Below, one piece after another: positions 26,105 to 35,927 of a stretch of 64,000 nt of DNA (position 1 is its first letter; each line of letters starts with the position of its first letter). Source of the DNA: Bradyrhizobium stylosanthis (GTDB taxonomy: Bacteria; Pseudomonadota; Alphaproteobacteria; Rhizobiales; Xanthobacteraceae); the NCBI RefSeq assembly GCF_001641335.1, contig NZ_LVEM01000002.1, positions 723,663 to 787,662 on the forward strand, read 5' to 3'. Under the pieces are notes generated by a model. That model was not told the DNA's origin. It saw nothing but the letters and a program-made list of their open reading frames with translations, and did not search any database. Both the position numbers and the translations under genes were made by a program.

Positions 26105-26317
26105 GCTCTACCGTCGTCATGGCGAGACCCAGGACGCATTAATTCAGGAAAAAGTTGCAACGAGTGTCGCCGCAAAACGTGGCCCGGTTGCAACATGGCC
26201 GTCGGATTCTGCCTCGGTTGTGCGCCAAACGGACGCATTTCGGAGGCGCCGTAGTTTTACGGAACCTCGTCATGACCTAAGTTCCCCGGCGAAATTGCTG
26301 GGAATTGGGGGTGCGAG

Positions 26318-29300
26318 GTGCAGGGCGTGGGGCCATGGTGGCGGCAGGATCGATTGCACCGATCCGTTGCTGCGTCGATTGCAGGCGTATCGGCCGTCTT
26401 CGTCGGCTTCTGCCTTTGCACGACACCGGCCAACGCGCTCTGCGCGCCCGATCCCGCCACCAGCGGCCAGACCGTCACTTGCAGCGGCACTGATACGGAC
26501 GGCTTTCAGGCCGGGGTCGGCGTCGACAGCCTCAATGTCAACGTGCTCTCCGGCGCGATCGTGAACGATAACGGGGCGGTCTCGATCGGCGTCAACGATT
26601 CCAGCACGGTCACCAACAACGGCACGCTCTCCGCCGGCTCAGGCCTGACCGGCATCGGCGCCGGAAATTTCAACACGGTGACGAACAACGGCATCATCAC
26701 CGTGATCGACAGCGGCCTCGGCATCCAGGTGATCGACCACAACACGGTCGCCAATGCCGGAACGATCACGACCGGCGATAACGGCGCCGCGATTTGGGTC
26801 AACGACAACAACACGGTCACCAACAGCGGTGCGCTGTCCGTCGGCGCGGGGGGCGCGGGTGTCTTCTCGGGTCAGAACAACACGATCACCAATACCGCGA
26901 CGGGTACGATCACCGGAGGCGACGATGCACGCGGCATTTTTGCGGTAGGCGGCGCGACCGTGATCAATGCCGGCACCATCACGGTCGGCGATTCCGGCGG
27001 CTTCTCCGGCGGCATTCTCGTCGTCGGCAACAACAACACGGTCACCAACACGGCCACCGGCAGGATTACGGTCGGACAGAATGCAGCCGGCATCTTCATG
27101 GCTGGCGACGCCCAGACCGCGAGTAATTTCGGCACCATCACGGCCGGCGATCTTGGCGTCGGCATTGCCGTGCAGGGTGACGATGCCAAGGTGACCAACG
27201 GCGGCACGATCACCGCGGGTGACAGCGGATCGGCGGGCATCTCGGCACAGGGCGACCGGGCGGTGATCAGCCAGAGCGGCACGATCAATGTCGGTGTCGG
27301 CGGCGCCGGTATCGCCTATAACGGATCGTCCGCCACGGTCACCAACAGCGGACGGATCACCGGCGGCGATTTTGCCGAAGGCATCCTGGCGTTGGGCGAT
27401 TCCAACGTCGTCACCAACACCGGCACGATCACCGTCGGCGCTGCCGGCGTCGGCATCGACGTGAGTAACTTCAGCACCACCAATCAGGTGGTCAACACCG
27501 GCACCATCACCGTCGGGGCCAGCGGTATCGGCATCACCGTGAGCGGCGGCGGCAGCGTCTTCAATTCCGGCACCATCAACGCTGCGACCGGCTTCGCCGC
27601 GATCGAGTTCTGCAGCTGCGGTCCGAACACGCTCACGCTCGGCCCGGGCAGCGTCATCAACGGCGCCGTGCTCGGCGCCGGCACGGACACGTTCCAGCTC
27701 GGCGGCACCGGCAAGGACACGTTCAGTCTCGACCTGATCGGCACCGCCCTCCAGTACGACGGCTTCTCGACCTTCAACAAGGTCGACAGCTCGACCTGGA
27801 CCGTGACCGGCACCGGCAATCAGGACTGGAACGTGCTCGGCGGCACGCTGCTGCTCGCCGGCACCATCAACGGCACGGTGACCATCGCGAGCGGCGGCAC
27901 GTTCGGCGGCGTCGGCACGGTCGGCACCACCAGCGTCAATGGCGGCACGCTGGCGCCGGGCAATCCGACCGGCACGCTCACCGTATCGGGCGATCTCAGC
28001 TTCACGTCCGCGTCGAGCTACATGGTGCAGGTTTCGGGCGCCAGCAACGGCCTCGCGGTCGTGACGGGTACGGCGACGCTCGGCGGCGCAACGGTCGTGG
28101 TCGTGCCGACCGGCTCGATCGCGAAGCACTACACGATCCTGACGGCGACGACGCTCCCCGATACGTTCAATCCCGTCGTTGCCGGGCTCTCGCCGAACCT
28201 GAAGGCGGTCCTCAGCTACGATCCGAGCAACGTCTTCCTCGATCTGTCGTTGAGCTACGGCACCGGCCTCAACGTCAACCAGCAGAACGTCGCCAACGTC
28301 CTGACCAATCACTTTAACAGCACCGGCAGCCTGCCGGTGGCGCTCGCCAATCTCTCGCCGGCCGGTCTCACGCAGGCCTCCGGCGAATCCGGCACGGGAT
28401 CGCAGCAGACGACGTTCAATGCGATGAACCTGTTCATGAGCCTGTTGACCGACGTCTTCGGTTCGGGGCGCAGCGGTGCATCCGGGGCGACGCCGCTGGC
28501 CGACGAGGCGGATGCCTATGCGTCGACCGGCAAGCGTGCACGTGACGGAAGCGCGCGCGATGCGTTCGCCTCGATCTACCGCAAGGCGCCGGCTGCGACA
28601 TTCGATCAACGCTGGGATGTGTGGGCGGCCGGCTATGGCGGCTCGCAGACCACGGACGGCAACACGGCCCTCGGCTCCAACGCCAGCAGCAGCAGCGTCT
28701 ACGGTACGGCCGTCGGCCTCGACTATCGCTTCTCGCCGTCGACGATCGCAGGCTTTGCGTTGGCCGGCGGCGGCACCGGCTTCAACGTCAACGGGCTCGG
28801 CTGGGGCCGCTCCGACCTGTTCCAGGCCGGCGCCTTCGTGCGTCACAATGCGGGACCGGCCTATATCACCGCCGCGCTCGCCTATGGCTGGCAGGATGTC
28901 ACGACCAACCGCATCGTCACCGCCGCCGGCACTGATCAGCTTCGCGCGCAGTTCAACGCCAACGCGTTCTCGGGCCGCGTCGAGGGCGGCTATCGCTATG
29001 CGACCCAGTGGATCGGCCTGACGACCTATGCCGCCGCCCAGGCCACCATGTTCAGCCTTCCGAACTATTCGGAGTTCGCCGTCGTCGGCAACAACACCTT
29101 TGCGCTCAACTATGCCGCCAAGGACGTGACCAGCACCCGCACCGAGCTCGGCCTGCGTGCGGACAGGTCATTCGCGGCGGCGGGCGGCGTGATGACGCTG
29201 CGCGGACGCCTTGCCTGGGCGCATGACTTCAATCCGGATCGCACCGTCGGCGCGGTGTTCCAGACGCTGCCGGGTTCGGTCTTCGTCGTGAACGGCGCCG

Positions 29301-29446
29301 CCCAGGCGCGCGATTCCGCGCTGACCACGGCGTCGGTACAGATGAACTGGATGAACGGCTGGTCCGCGTCGGCGACCTTCGAGGGCGAGTTCTCGAACGT
29401 CACGCGCTCCTACGCCGGCAAGGGCGTCCTCCGCTACGCGTGGTGA
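26318..29446 (+). CDS. Autotransporter (type V secretion) with repetitive passenger
   Basis: Protein of 1042 residues. An extended signal region (SVAASIAGVSAVFVGFCLCT to ANA, residues 16-41) is followed by a passenger from about 60 to 450 made of roughly 22-residue repeats with the consensus NT-GTITVG-G-GI-V-G-NTVTN, the parallel beta-helix type. A PATR-like linker (GGTLLLAGTINGTVTIASGG) follows. Residues from about 770 form the C-terminal autotransporter beta-barrel (WDVWAAGYGGSQTTDG, VYGTAVGLDYRFSPSTIAGF), ending in aromatic RYAW as outer-membrane proteins do. It is exported through Sec and displayed on the surface; adhesion is possible but not shown. The GTG at 26318 has GGGGGTGCGAGG just upstream. 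Confidence 0.9.
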   Translation: MQGVGPWWRQDRLHRSVAASIAGVSAVFVGFCLCTTPANALCAPDPATSGQTVTCSGTDTDGFQAGVGVDSLNVNVLSGAIVNDNGAVSIGVNDSSTVTNNGTLSAGSGLTGIGAGNFNTVTNNGIITVIDSGLGIQVIDHNTVANAGTITTGDNGAAIWVNDNNTVTNSGALSVGAGGAGVFSGQNNTITNTATGTITGGDDARGIFAVGGATVINAGTITVGDSGGFSGGILVVGNNNTVTNTATGRITVGQNAAGIFMAGDAQTASNFGTITAGDLGVGIAVQGDDAKVTNGGTITAGDSGSAGISAQGDRAVISQSGTINVGVGGAGIAYNGSSATVTNSGRITGGDFAEGILALGDSNVVTNTGTITVGAAGVGIDVSNFSTTNQVVNTGTITVGASGIGITVSGGGSVFNSGTINAATGFAAIEFCSCGPNTLTLGPGSVINGAVLGAGTDTFQLGGTGKDTFSLDLIGTALQYDGFSTFNKVDSSTWTVTGTGNQDWNVLGGTLLLAGTINGTVTIASGGTFGGVGTVGTTSVNGGTLAPGNPTGTLTVSGDLSFTSASSYMVQVSGASNGLAVVTGTATLGGATVVVVPTGSIAKHYTILTATTLPDTFNPVVAGLSPNLKAVLSYDPSNVFLDLSLSYGTGLNVNQQNVANVLTNHFNSTGSLPVALANLSPAGLTQASGESGTGSQQTTFNAMNLFMSLLTDVFGSGRSGASGATPLADEADAYASTGKRARDGSARDAFASIYRKAPAATFDQRWDVWAAGYGGSQTTDGNTALGSNASSSSVYGTAVGLDYRFSPSTIAGFALAGGGTGFNVNGLGWGRSDLFQAGAFVRHNAGPAYITAALAYGWQDVTTNRIVTAAGTDQLRAQFNANAFSGRVEGGYRYATQWIGLTTYAAAQATMFSLPNYSEFAVVGNNTFALNYAAKDVTSTRTELGLRADRSFAAAGGVMTLRGRLAWAHDFNPDRTVGAVFQTLPGSVFVVNGAAQARDSALTTASVQMNWMNGWSASATFEGEFSNVTRSYAGKGVLRYAW

Positions 29447-29467
29447 GGAGCGTTACGGTTCCTGCGG

Positions 29468-29600
29468 CCATCCTTCGAGACGCCCGCTTTGGCGGGCTCC
29501 TCAGGATGAGGCCGGAATGTGTGGCAACAGTTTTGAGGAGCACGATGCCGCTTAGCCTCATCCTGAGGAGACCGCGAAGCGGTCGTCTCGAAGGACGAGG
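29468..29600. repeat. Palindromic repeat, family G
   Basis: Inverted blocks CATCCTTCGAGACGCCCGCT with CCTCAGGATGAGG on the left and CCTCATCCTGAGGAG with GGTCGTCTCGAAGGACGAGG on the right. It lies between converging genes. Confidence 0.75.
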
Positions 29601-29665
29601 CGTGCAGTCAGACGTTGCCAACGTTGATATGCGATCGACCCTCTCCCTCCAGGGGAGGGTGAGCA

Positions 29666-30487
29666 TCACCGCTTCTTCTGCTCGGGCTGGCGCGGTGGCC
29701 GCGGCGGCAGGGGCGTGCCGGCCATCTTGTTCGCGGTCTCGCTGACGTCGAGCAGCGAGCGGCGGATCTCCTCGAGATAGGTCGCCGATTTCTTCTTCAT
29801 GGTGTCGGCGAGCTCGTGCAGGTCCTGCACCTTCTCGAACAGCTCGTCGGCCTTGCCGTTGACGAAGCCGGGGACCACGCTTTCGATCTTGGTGACCGCC
29901 TTGTCGAATCCCGCAAAGGCGCTGTCGACCTTGGCCATCACGGAATCGATCTCGCCGCCCTTGCTCCTGAGATCGGCGGTGTAGGTCTCGAACGTGCGCA
30001 GGCCCTCCTTGATGGCGGGCGCGTTGCTGACGATGGTGCGGTCGACGCTGTGCAGGGTGTCGACGATGGATTCGGCGTCGCTGAGATCGGCGGTCAGCAC
30101 GGGGATGCCGTCCACATCCAGCGGCACAGGCGGCGCGGAAGGCGCGCCACCGATCAGCGAGATCGCGGCAACGCCGGTGAGCCCCTGGAACTCGATGCCC
30201 GCGACGGTGTCCTTGCGGATCGGCGCGGCGTTGTCGAGCATCACCAACGCCACGATCCGGCGCGGGCTGTCCAGCTTGATCGACAGGATCTGGCCCGCAG
30301 GCACGCCGTCGAAATTGACCGGCCCGCCGCGGCGCAGGCCGCTGGCGGAGCCGCCCTCGAACACCACGCGCAACTGGCTGCGGCTCTGGATGGTGCGCCA
30401 TTTCTGCACGCCAAGCACGCCGCCGAACGCCACGGCGATCACCGCCAGCGTCGCCGTACCGATCACAAGATTGCTCGCGCGTGCCAT
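29666..30487 (-). CDS. MCE/MlaD domain protein (orphan)
   Basis: Protein of 273 residues. One N-terminal membrane helix (LVIGTATLAVIAVAFGGVLG) is followed by an MlaD/MCE domain (VVFEGGSASGLRRGGPVNFD, GVPAGQILSI). The remainder is a long helical region (residues 150-250, ESIVDTLHSVDRTIVSN and following) and a proline-rich basic tail. MlaD proteins form hexameric rings in inner-membrane lipid transporters with an MlaE permease and MlaF ATPase. Neither is encoded nearby, so it either works with components encoded elsewhere or has a solo role. Confidence 0.88.
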   Translation of the reverse strand: MARASNLVIGTATLAVIAVAFGGVLGVQKWRTIQSRSQLRVVFEGGSASGLRRGGPVNFDGVPAGQILSIKLDSPRRIVALVMLDNAAPIRKDTVAGIEFQGLTGVAAISLIGGAPSAPPVPLDVDGIPVLTADLSDAESIVDTLHSVDRTIVSNAPAIKEGLRTFETYTADLRSKGGEIDSVMAKVDSAFAGFDKAVTKIESVVPGFVNGKADELFEKVQDLHELADTMKKKSATYLEEIRRSLLDVSETANKMAGTPLPPRPPRQPEQKKR

Positions 30488-30539
30488 GGGGCTGAGTCTA
30501 CGGCCAAAGTGGGGAAGTTGGAAGAAGGCCGCAATGGTA

Positions 30540-30629
30540 CGTAGGGCGGGTTAGCGAAGCGTAACCCGCCAACCCCTCTGGCGCGGATGAACCGGATTGG
30601 TGGATTACGCTGCGCTAATCCACCCTACG
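30540..30629. repeat. Dispersed palindromic repeat, family B variant (copy 2)
   Basis: Begins CGTAGGGCGGGTTAGCGAAG and ends with CGCTAATCCACCCTACG. Closely related to the element at 10040. Confidence 0.8.
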
Positions 30630-30639
30630 CCCTGCGGTC

Positions 30640-32856
30640 TCAATGTCCCGCCGCGCGTTTCGCCGCGGCATTGTTCAGCACGATCAGCGCATCGACGGCC
30701 ACGCCCGTTTTGGTGTTGATCAGGAACGGATTGATGTCGATCGATGCAATCCGGTCGCCGGCATCCGCGATCAGGTTGGACAGGCCGACCAGCGCCTTCA
30801 CCGCGGAGGCCTCGTGCAAGGCCGGCTTGCCGCGATAGCCGCGCATCTTGATGCCGGCCTTGGTGCGGCCGATCAGGAGCCGCGCTTCGGCCTCGTCCAG
30901 CGGTGCGCCGGCAAGTGCGACGTCCTTCATCAGCTCGATGTCGATGCCGCCCGTGCCGAACAGCACGACCGGACCCATTTCGGCGTCGAGCGAGGCGCCG
31001 ACCACGAGCTCGAGATCGGCCTTGACCTGCTGCGCGACCAGGATGCCGTCGAGCTTCGGCTTGCCCTTCAGCTTGGCCACCCGCGCGGAAATGTCGGTGA
31101 AGGCCTTCTTCACCTCGGCCGCGCTGTTGAGGTTCAGCACGACGCCGCCGATGTCGGACTTGTGCAGGATCTCGGCGCTGACCACTTTAGCCACGACCGG
31201 GAAGCCGATCTGCTTGGCGATCTTCGCGGCCTCTGCCGCGGTCTGCGCGATCGCCTCCTTGGAGATCGGGATGCCATAGGCTTTCAGCAGCTTCTTCGAG
31301 GCGACTTCGTCGAGCGCCGCACCGTTCGCCGATTTCAGAGCCTTCTCCAGTACGGCACGTGCGGCAGGCTTCGATGAGGAGACGATGTCGGGCACTTCCT
31401 TGCGCAGCTTCGCGTACTCGAGCAGCGACTTGATCGCGGTAACCGCGCGGTCCATGCCCTGCATCACCGCGAGATGAGGGAGTGACTTGCGCAAGCCCTT
31501 GGTGAAGTCGGTGAAGCCGATCGACATCGCGCTGATATAGATCACGGGCTTGCCGGCCCCGCTCGCCATGTCGTTGACGATGCGCAAGTTCCGCTCGCGC
31601 AGCTCGTGCGGCGCCTTGGGCAGCTCGGCATCGACGATCACGATGTCGATATCGGGATCATCGATCATCAGCTTGATCGACTTCATGTAGACGGAGGGAT
31701 CGACCACCGCGGCAAAGCCGGCGTCGAGGGGATTGCCGACGATCGAGCCCGGCCCGAGCATTTTTGCGAGCTCCGAGCCGACATGGGGGCTCAGCGGCGC
31801 GAAGTTCAGGCCTTCGGCATAGAAGGCATCCAGCAGCATGCCGCGCTTGCCGCCTGATAGTGTGACGGCTGCAAGCCGGTCGCCTTTCGGCACGGCCGAG
31901 TGGACGAAGCATTCCGTTGTCTCGATCAGCTCGTCGAGCCCGCCGACGCGGATCACGCCCTCACGCGTTGCGATGGCGTCGAACGTCTCGATCGAGCCCG
32001 CCAGCGCGCCGGTGTGTGCCATCGCCGCGGCGCGGCCGCCCTCGGACGCCCCGAGCTTGAGCGCGATCACCGGCTTGCTGGCGGCGCGTGCCGCCTTGCA
32101 GGCATCGCGGAACGCCTTGGTGTTGCGCACGCCTTCGAGGTAGACGACGATCACCCTGACGCTTGGATCTTCTGCGAAATAGCGCATCAAATCCGGCGTC
32201 TCGAGCCCGGCTTCGTTGCCTGTGGTCACCATGTAGCCGACCCCGACGCCGCGATCCTCCAGCGCCTGGCGGATCGCCATGACGATGGCGCCGGATTGGC
32301 CCGCGATCGCCACCGCGCCCTGTTCCATGGTGACGATGCGGTCGTCGATATTGGTGAAAAGCTTCTCGCCGGCGCTCAGATTGCCGAGGCAGTTCGGCCC
32401 GGTGACGGCGAGGCCCGTCTCGCGTATCGCCGCCTGCAATTCGGCGGCGAGCCTCTGGCTCTCGTCATCCTGCAGTTCGCTGAAGCCGGAGGTGACGATG
32501 GTGGCCGAGCGCGCGCCGGCCGCTGCCGCGTCGCGGATCACCTGCACGGCGAAGCGTGCGGGCACCAGCACCAGCACATGATCCGGCTTTTCCGGCAGGC
32601 TCGCGAAGTCCCTGTAGCAGGTGACGCCCCAGATGCTTTCGCGTTTGGCGTTGATCGGATAGAGCCCGCCCTCGAAACCGTATTTGACCAGATTGTTCCA
32701 GATGCGCTCGGCATAATTGCCGGGCTTGTCGGTCGCGCCCACCAGTACGATGTTGTGCGGGTGCAGCATGGCATGGATGCGCTTGACGATGTCGCTGGCG
32801 CCCGGCGGCGGAGACCATGGACGGGACGCGGACGCAGCAGACACATGGGCTTCCAT
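30640..32856 (-). CDS. Fused ADP-forming acyl-CoA synthetase (AcdAB type)
   Basis: Protein of 738 residues. It has a CoA-binding Rossmann domain at about 28-160 (NIVLVGATDKPGNYAERIWN), succinyl-CoA-ligase-like flavodoxin domains in the middle (with AMAHTGALAGS, a conserved His motif that accepts phosphate in the family) and a C-terminal ATP-grasp domain (AKVVSAEILHKSDIGGV). These enzymes interconvert an acid, ATP and CoA with acyl-CoA, ADP and phosphate in the cytosol. The substrate acid is not evident. It follows the sortase gene on the same strand after 142 bp, so co-transcription is uncertain. Confidence 0.92.
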   Translation of the reverse strand: MEAHVSAASASRPWSPPPGASDIVKRIHAMLHPHNIVLVGATDKPGNYAERIWNNLVKYGFEGGLYPINAKRESIWGVTCYRDFASLPEKPDHVLVLVPARFAVQVIRDAAAAGARSATIVTSGFSELQDDESQRLAAELQAAIRETGLAVTGPNCLGNLSAGEKLFTNIDDRIVTMEQGAVAIAGQSGAIVMAIRQALEDRGVGVGYMVTTGNEAGLETPDLMRYFAEDPSVRVIVVYLEGVRNTKAFRDACKAARAASKPVIALKLGASEGGRAAAMAHTGALAGSIETFDAIATREGVIRVGGLDELIETTECFVHSAVPKGDRLAAVTLSGGKRGMLLDAFYAEGLNFAPLSPHVGSELAKMLGPGSIVGNPLDAGFAAVVDPSVYMKSIKLMIDDPDIDIVIVDAELPKAPHELRERNLRIVNDMASGAGKPVIYISAMSIGFTDFTKGLRKSLPHLAVMQGMDRAVTAIKSLLEYAKLRKEVPDIVSSSKPAARAVLEKALKSANGAALDEVASKKLLKAYGIPISKEAIAQTAAEAAKIAKQIGFPVVAKVVSAEILHKSDIGGVVLNLNSAAEVKKAFTDISARVAKLKGKPKLDGILVAQQVKADLELVVGASLDAEMGPVVLFGTGGIDIELMKDVALAGAPLDEAEARLLIGRTKAGIKMRGYRGKPALHEASAVKALVGLSNLIADAGDRIASIDINPFLINTKTGVAVDALIVLNNAAAKRAAGH

Positions 32857-32998
32857 GGCGTGACCTCACCTGTTGTTCTTATTGGTGGCGCGTCACTCTG
32901 TTCTATGGGGAGTTCTTCGGAGTGGCAACCATGCGAGTTGGCATGCCGTGTGGTGGAATGAGCAACGCTTCGGTGCGTCTCGCTGGATCGCGGGCGAT

Positions 32999-33568
32999 CT
33001 ATCTGTCGGCTTCGATCAATGTTGCGTGCAGGATGTAGCGCTCGGGGCCGGAACTGACGGCGTCGAATGGCCAGCAGGTCGCGAGAACGAGCTCGAAACC
33101 CTGCGCCGTGGCCTCGATGCCCGATGCATCGAAACGGACCACGGCCGACGAATCGGCGCGATAACGAAAATGTTGACCGTCGCTGCGCGTGACGTCGATG
33201 ACATCGCCGATGGCAACGTTGCGCAGGAAGCGGAAATGCGTGTCGCGATGGGCGGCATAGACGGCAATCCCGCGTTCGCCCGCCTCCGGCGTGTGGTCGA
33301 CATGGCCGGGTCCGAAAGCCAGCGCCTGTCCGCTCGAGCCTTCCAGCACGATGGCGCTGGCGCCGATCCGCTTGACCTCCACTCGCGCCACCGGCCAGGT
33401 GTCGGCCCATGACCATGGCTTCACCGCCTGTCCCGTCGCGATGCTTCGGTCGAACGCTCGCTCCAGCAGCGCCTGCGCGAGCCATGCCTTGGCGTGGATG
33501 TAGGCGCCGTCGCCGAACAGGATGAGGCCGAGGATGGCAAGGACGAGCGGAGAGATCAGGCGGGACAT
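32999..33568 (-). CDS. Gram-negative sortase (class GN, 'marine proteobacterial' type)
   Basis: Protein of 189 residues with an N-terminal membrane helix (PLVLAILGLILFGDGAYIHA) and a sortase beta-barrel. The catalytic residues are His107 (YAAHRDTHF), Cys165 (LATCWPFD) and Arg177 (GPERYILH). Sortases cut a C-terminal LPxTG-like motif and link the protein to another group. In proteobacteria this small class is encoded next to a single VIT/VWA substrate, as here: the target gene ends 95 bp upstream of this start. The ATG at 33568 is preferred to a TTG at 33586. The acceptor nucleophile in the Gram-negative envelope is unknown. Confidence 0.92.
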   Translation of the reverse strand: MSRLISPLVLAILGLILFGDGAYIHAKAWLAQALLERAFDRSIATGQAVKPWSWADTWPVARVEVKRIGASAIVLEGSSGQALAFGPGHVDHTPEAGERGIAVYAAHRDTHFRFLRNVAIGDVIDVTRSDGQHFRYRADSSAVVRFDASGIEATAQGFELVLATCWPFDAVSSGPERYILHATLIEADR

Positions 33569-33662
33569 TCGTTCTGCATCCGTCAAAGAAAAAGGCGCGC
33601 GCGGCCGTTGAAAGGGACGGGCAGCCGCGCGCGCTAACAGAGGAGTTCGGGGTGCTCCTCTC

Positions 33663-35927
33663 TCAAGCGGCGTCGGTGAGCAAGGGCCGACGCCGACTGA
33701 ACACGAACAGGACCAGGGCGAGCACGATCAGGACGAGGCCTGCGATCATCTTCAGCTCGGCCGAGGTTGCGGTCTTGGGCAGGCGGACTGCGTCTTGTGC
33801 GGCGGGGGTCGGCCGTCGCGTCGCCGGCAGATTGCGCGCATCGGCATGACGTTCGCGCAGCTGCGTCGGCGTCAGATGCGGCCGTTCGCCGAACACCTTC
33901 TCGAAATCCCACCCCGCAGGCAGGTTGATCGGCAGGTCGCTGAGCCTGAGCGGCTCGCCTGCGGGCCGGCTCGGCGTCTTGTCGACGGCGACGAGGCTGG
34001 TGAGCCGCGTGACGATCTGGTGGTCGAGCGCCAGCGCCAGGATCGCCTTGTCGGAGTCGTCGGGCGTCATCTCGCGCAGCGTGCGCGCCACCTCGGCATC
34101 GCCGATCTTGCGCCTCGCCCAGAGCTTCGACAGCCCCTTGCCTTCGGCGGCACTTTGCAGCGGCAGCGTGACCGACCACGGGCGGTCGCCGACGCGGCCC
34201 TTGATCTCGAGCGAGCCCGCGAGCTTGTCGAGTTTCGCCGCCAGCACCAGCGGCTCATCGCGATAGACGTCCGGAATGATCGCTGGGGTGATGTCAGCCT
34301 TGGCGTCGGAGAATTTTGCGCTGAGGCCGGTCACGGCAGGGTTTTCCAGCTTGGCGAACAGGCCGCGCATGCGCTCCTCGACCTGCTCGACCGAGCCGAT
34401 ATGGGTGAAGGCGCCGCGGCCGAGCTCGGCGGCGCGCGTCATCAGATAGGTGTTGGGCGCAGAGCCGATGCCGACCATGAAGATGCGCGAGCGGCCGCGC
34501 ATCGCCGTGATGGTCTCGAACAATTGCTGCTCGTTGCCGATCGCGCCGTCGGTCAGGAACACGACCTGGCGAACCATGTTGGTGTCAGCGAGCTTGTCGG
34601 TCAGCGCGGCGCGCATTGCCGGCACCATCTCGGTGCCGCCGCGCGCCTGCAGTCCATTGACGAAACCGAGTGCTTCGCCGAGATGCGCGGGGTCGGTCGG
34701 CACGGAGGCTGAGAACAGCACGTCCATGGTGTCGTCGAAGCGAATGACGTTGAAGCGGTCATTGGGCTGCAGGCGGCCGAGCGCATAGAGCAGGCTCGCC
34801 TTGGCTTGCACGATGGACGTGCCGCCCATCGAACCGGAATTGTCGATCACGAACACGACCTCGCGCGGCAGCGGCTTCTGCGTCGCCTGCTCGGCGCTGG
34901 GCGGGGTGACGAAGGCGAGCAGATAGTCGGCATCGCCGACATGCTCGCGGAACAGGCCGACCGACGGCGCCTTCTCGGCGGCCGGCTTCCAGGTCAGTTC
35001 GAAATCGCGGTCGGCGGGGACAGCGCCATCGGCGAGCGTGACGACACGCGTCGACGCGTCCGGGCTCTCGATCTTGACGTTGTGGTGGTGGCTCTTGACC
35101 TCGCCGAGCGCAAAGCCGGCCTTCAGGCGCACCGTGATGCTGGTCGGATTGACCGGCGCAGCCTTGGCGGGATCGAGCACGGGAGGCGAGATGCGGTCGC
35201 GATCCGGCACGGGATCCGAATTCGTTGCGCCCCAGCCGGAGCCGTCCTTGCGGAAGTCGACGCTCTGCACGATCGGCGCCGGATTGTAGCGTGGGGCAAC
35301 CACCAGCGGCAGGCGCAGCGAATATTCATTGCCGGACTGGTGGACCGGCTCCTGATATTCGATCTGCACCAGTACGGTCTCGCCGGGACCTATATTGGTA
35401 ACCGAATTGGTGAAGATGTTGGGCCGCTCCTGCTCGGTGAGTGCGGCCTTCTGGCCGGCGCTGCGCGCCTGCTCGTAGATCACGCGGGCCTGCTGCCGCT
35501 CCTTGATGTCGCCGACGATGACGCGGTCGCCGACCACCATCTTCAGCGTGTCGACGGCGCCGTTGGTCGCGAGCGGGTAGACATAGGTGGCTTCGACCCA
35601 GTCCTTGGTCGGGTTGCGGAACACCTGCGTCACGCGGGCGCGCAGCGTCGGACCGGAGACCGTGATGTCGATGTCGGTCCCGAGGCGGATCGCCTCGGTG
35701 GTGGCGCCGTCCTCCTTCAGCAGGAGGCTGCCCGACCGTGCCTCGCCGGGCTGGAGCAGGCCGGCCTGCTCGGTCGTTGCCGACCAGCCGGTCCCGAAAC
35801 TCACCAGCAGGGCCACGAAGGCGACCAGCAGCACCGCGATGCCCTGCGCGAGGAGAAACAATCCGACCTTGATCAGCCCCCTGAGCAGAGGGTGTTCGTC
35901 GCTGTCGGTGGTGTCGTAGCTGCTCAT
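33663..35927 (-). CDS. Sortase target protein with VIT and VWA domains and LPKTA sorting signal
   Basis: Protein of 754 residues. An N-terminal membrane segment at 20-45 (VGLFLLAQGIAVLLVAFVAL) may act as signal anchor. A VIT domain follows at about 75-215 (VTQVFRNPTKDWVEATYVYP, YEQARSAGQKAALTEQERPN). A VWA domain starts at about 355 with the MIDAS motif DNSGSMGG at 362-369. The C-terminus carries a sorting signal: LPKTA at 716-720, a hydrophobic stretch and RRR, the tripartite cell-wall sorting layout. The gene next to it encodes the sortase. The ATG at 35927 (MSSYDTTDS), with GGGAG upstream, is chosen over 36053. VIT/VWA proteins usually mediate protein binding. Confidence 0.93.
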   Translation of the reverse strand: MSSYDTTDSDEHPLLRGLIKVGLFLLAQGIAVLLVAFVALLVSFGTGWSATTEQAGLLQPGEARSGSLLLKEDGATTEAIRLGTDIDITVSGPTLRARVTQVFRNPTKDWVEATYVYPLATNGAVDTLKMVVGDRVIVGDIKERQQARVIYEQARSAGQKAALTEQERPNIFTNSVTNIGPGETVLVQIEYQEPVHQSGNEYSLRLPLVVAPRYNPAPIVQSVDFRKDGSGWGATNSDPVPDRDRISPPVLDPAKAAPVNPTSITVRLKAGFALGEVKSHHHNVKIESPDASTRVVTLADGAVPADRDFELTWKPAAEKAPSVGLFREHVGDADYLLAFVTPPSAEQATQKPLPREVVFVIDNSGSMGGTSIVQAKASLLYALGRLQPNDRFNVIRFDDTMDVLFSASVPTDPAHLGEALGFVNGLQARGGTEMVPAMRAALTDKLADTNMVRQVVFLTDGAIGNEQQLFETITAMRGRSRIFMVGIGSAPNTYLMTRAAELGRGAFTHIGSVEQVEERMRGLFAKLENPAVTGLSAKFSDAKADITPAIIPDVYRDEPLVLAAKLDKLAGSLEIKGRVGDRPWSVTLPLQSAAEGKGLSKLWARRKIGDAEVARTLREMTPDDSDKAILALALDHQIVTRLTSLVAVDKTPSRPAGEPLRLSDLPINLPAGWDFEKVFGERPHLTPTQLRERHADARNLPATRRPTPAAQDAVRLPKTATSAELKMIAGLVLIVLALVLFVFSRRRPLLTDAA

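Noticed and set aside
26639-28846. A 735-codon minus-strand frame opposite the autotransporter
   Set aside because: Its composition (Asp/Gly/Arg/Ala rich, no hydrophobic core, no motif) is that of the antisense of a GC-rich repeated gene. The plus-strand frame has a signal peptide, beta-helix repeats and a barrel.
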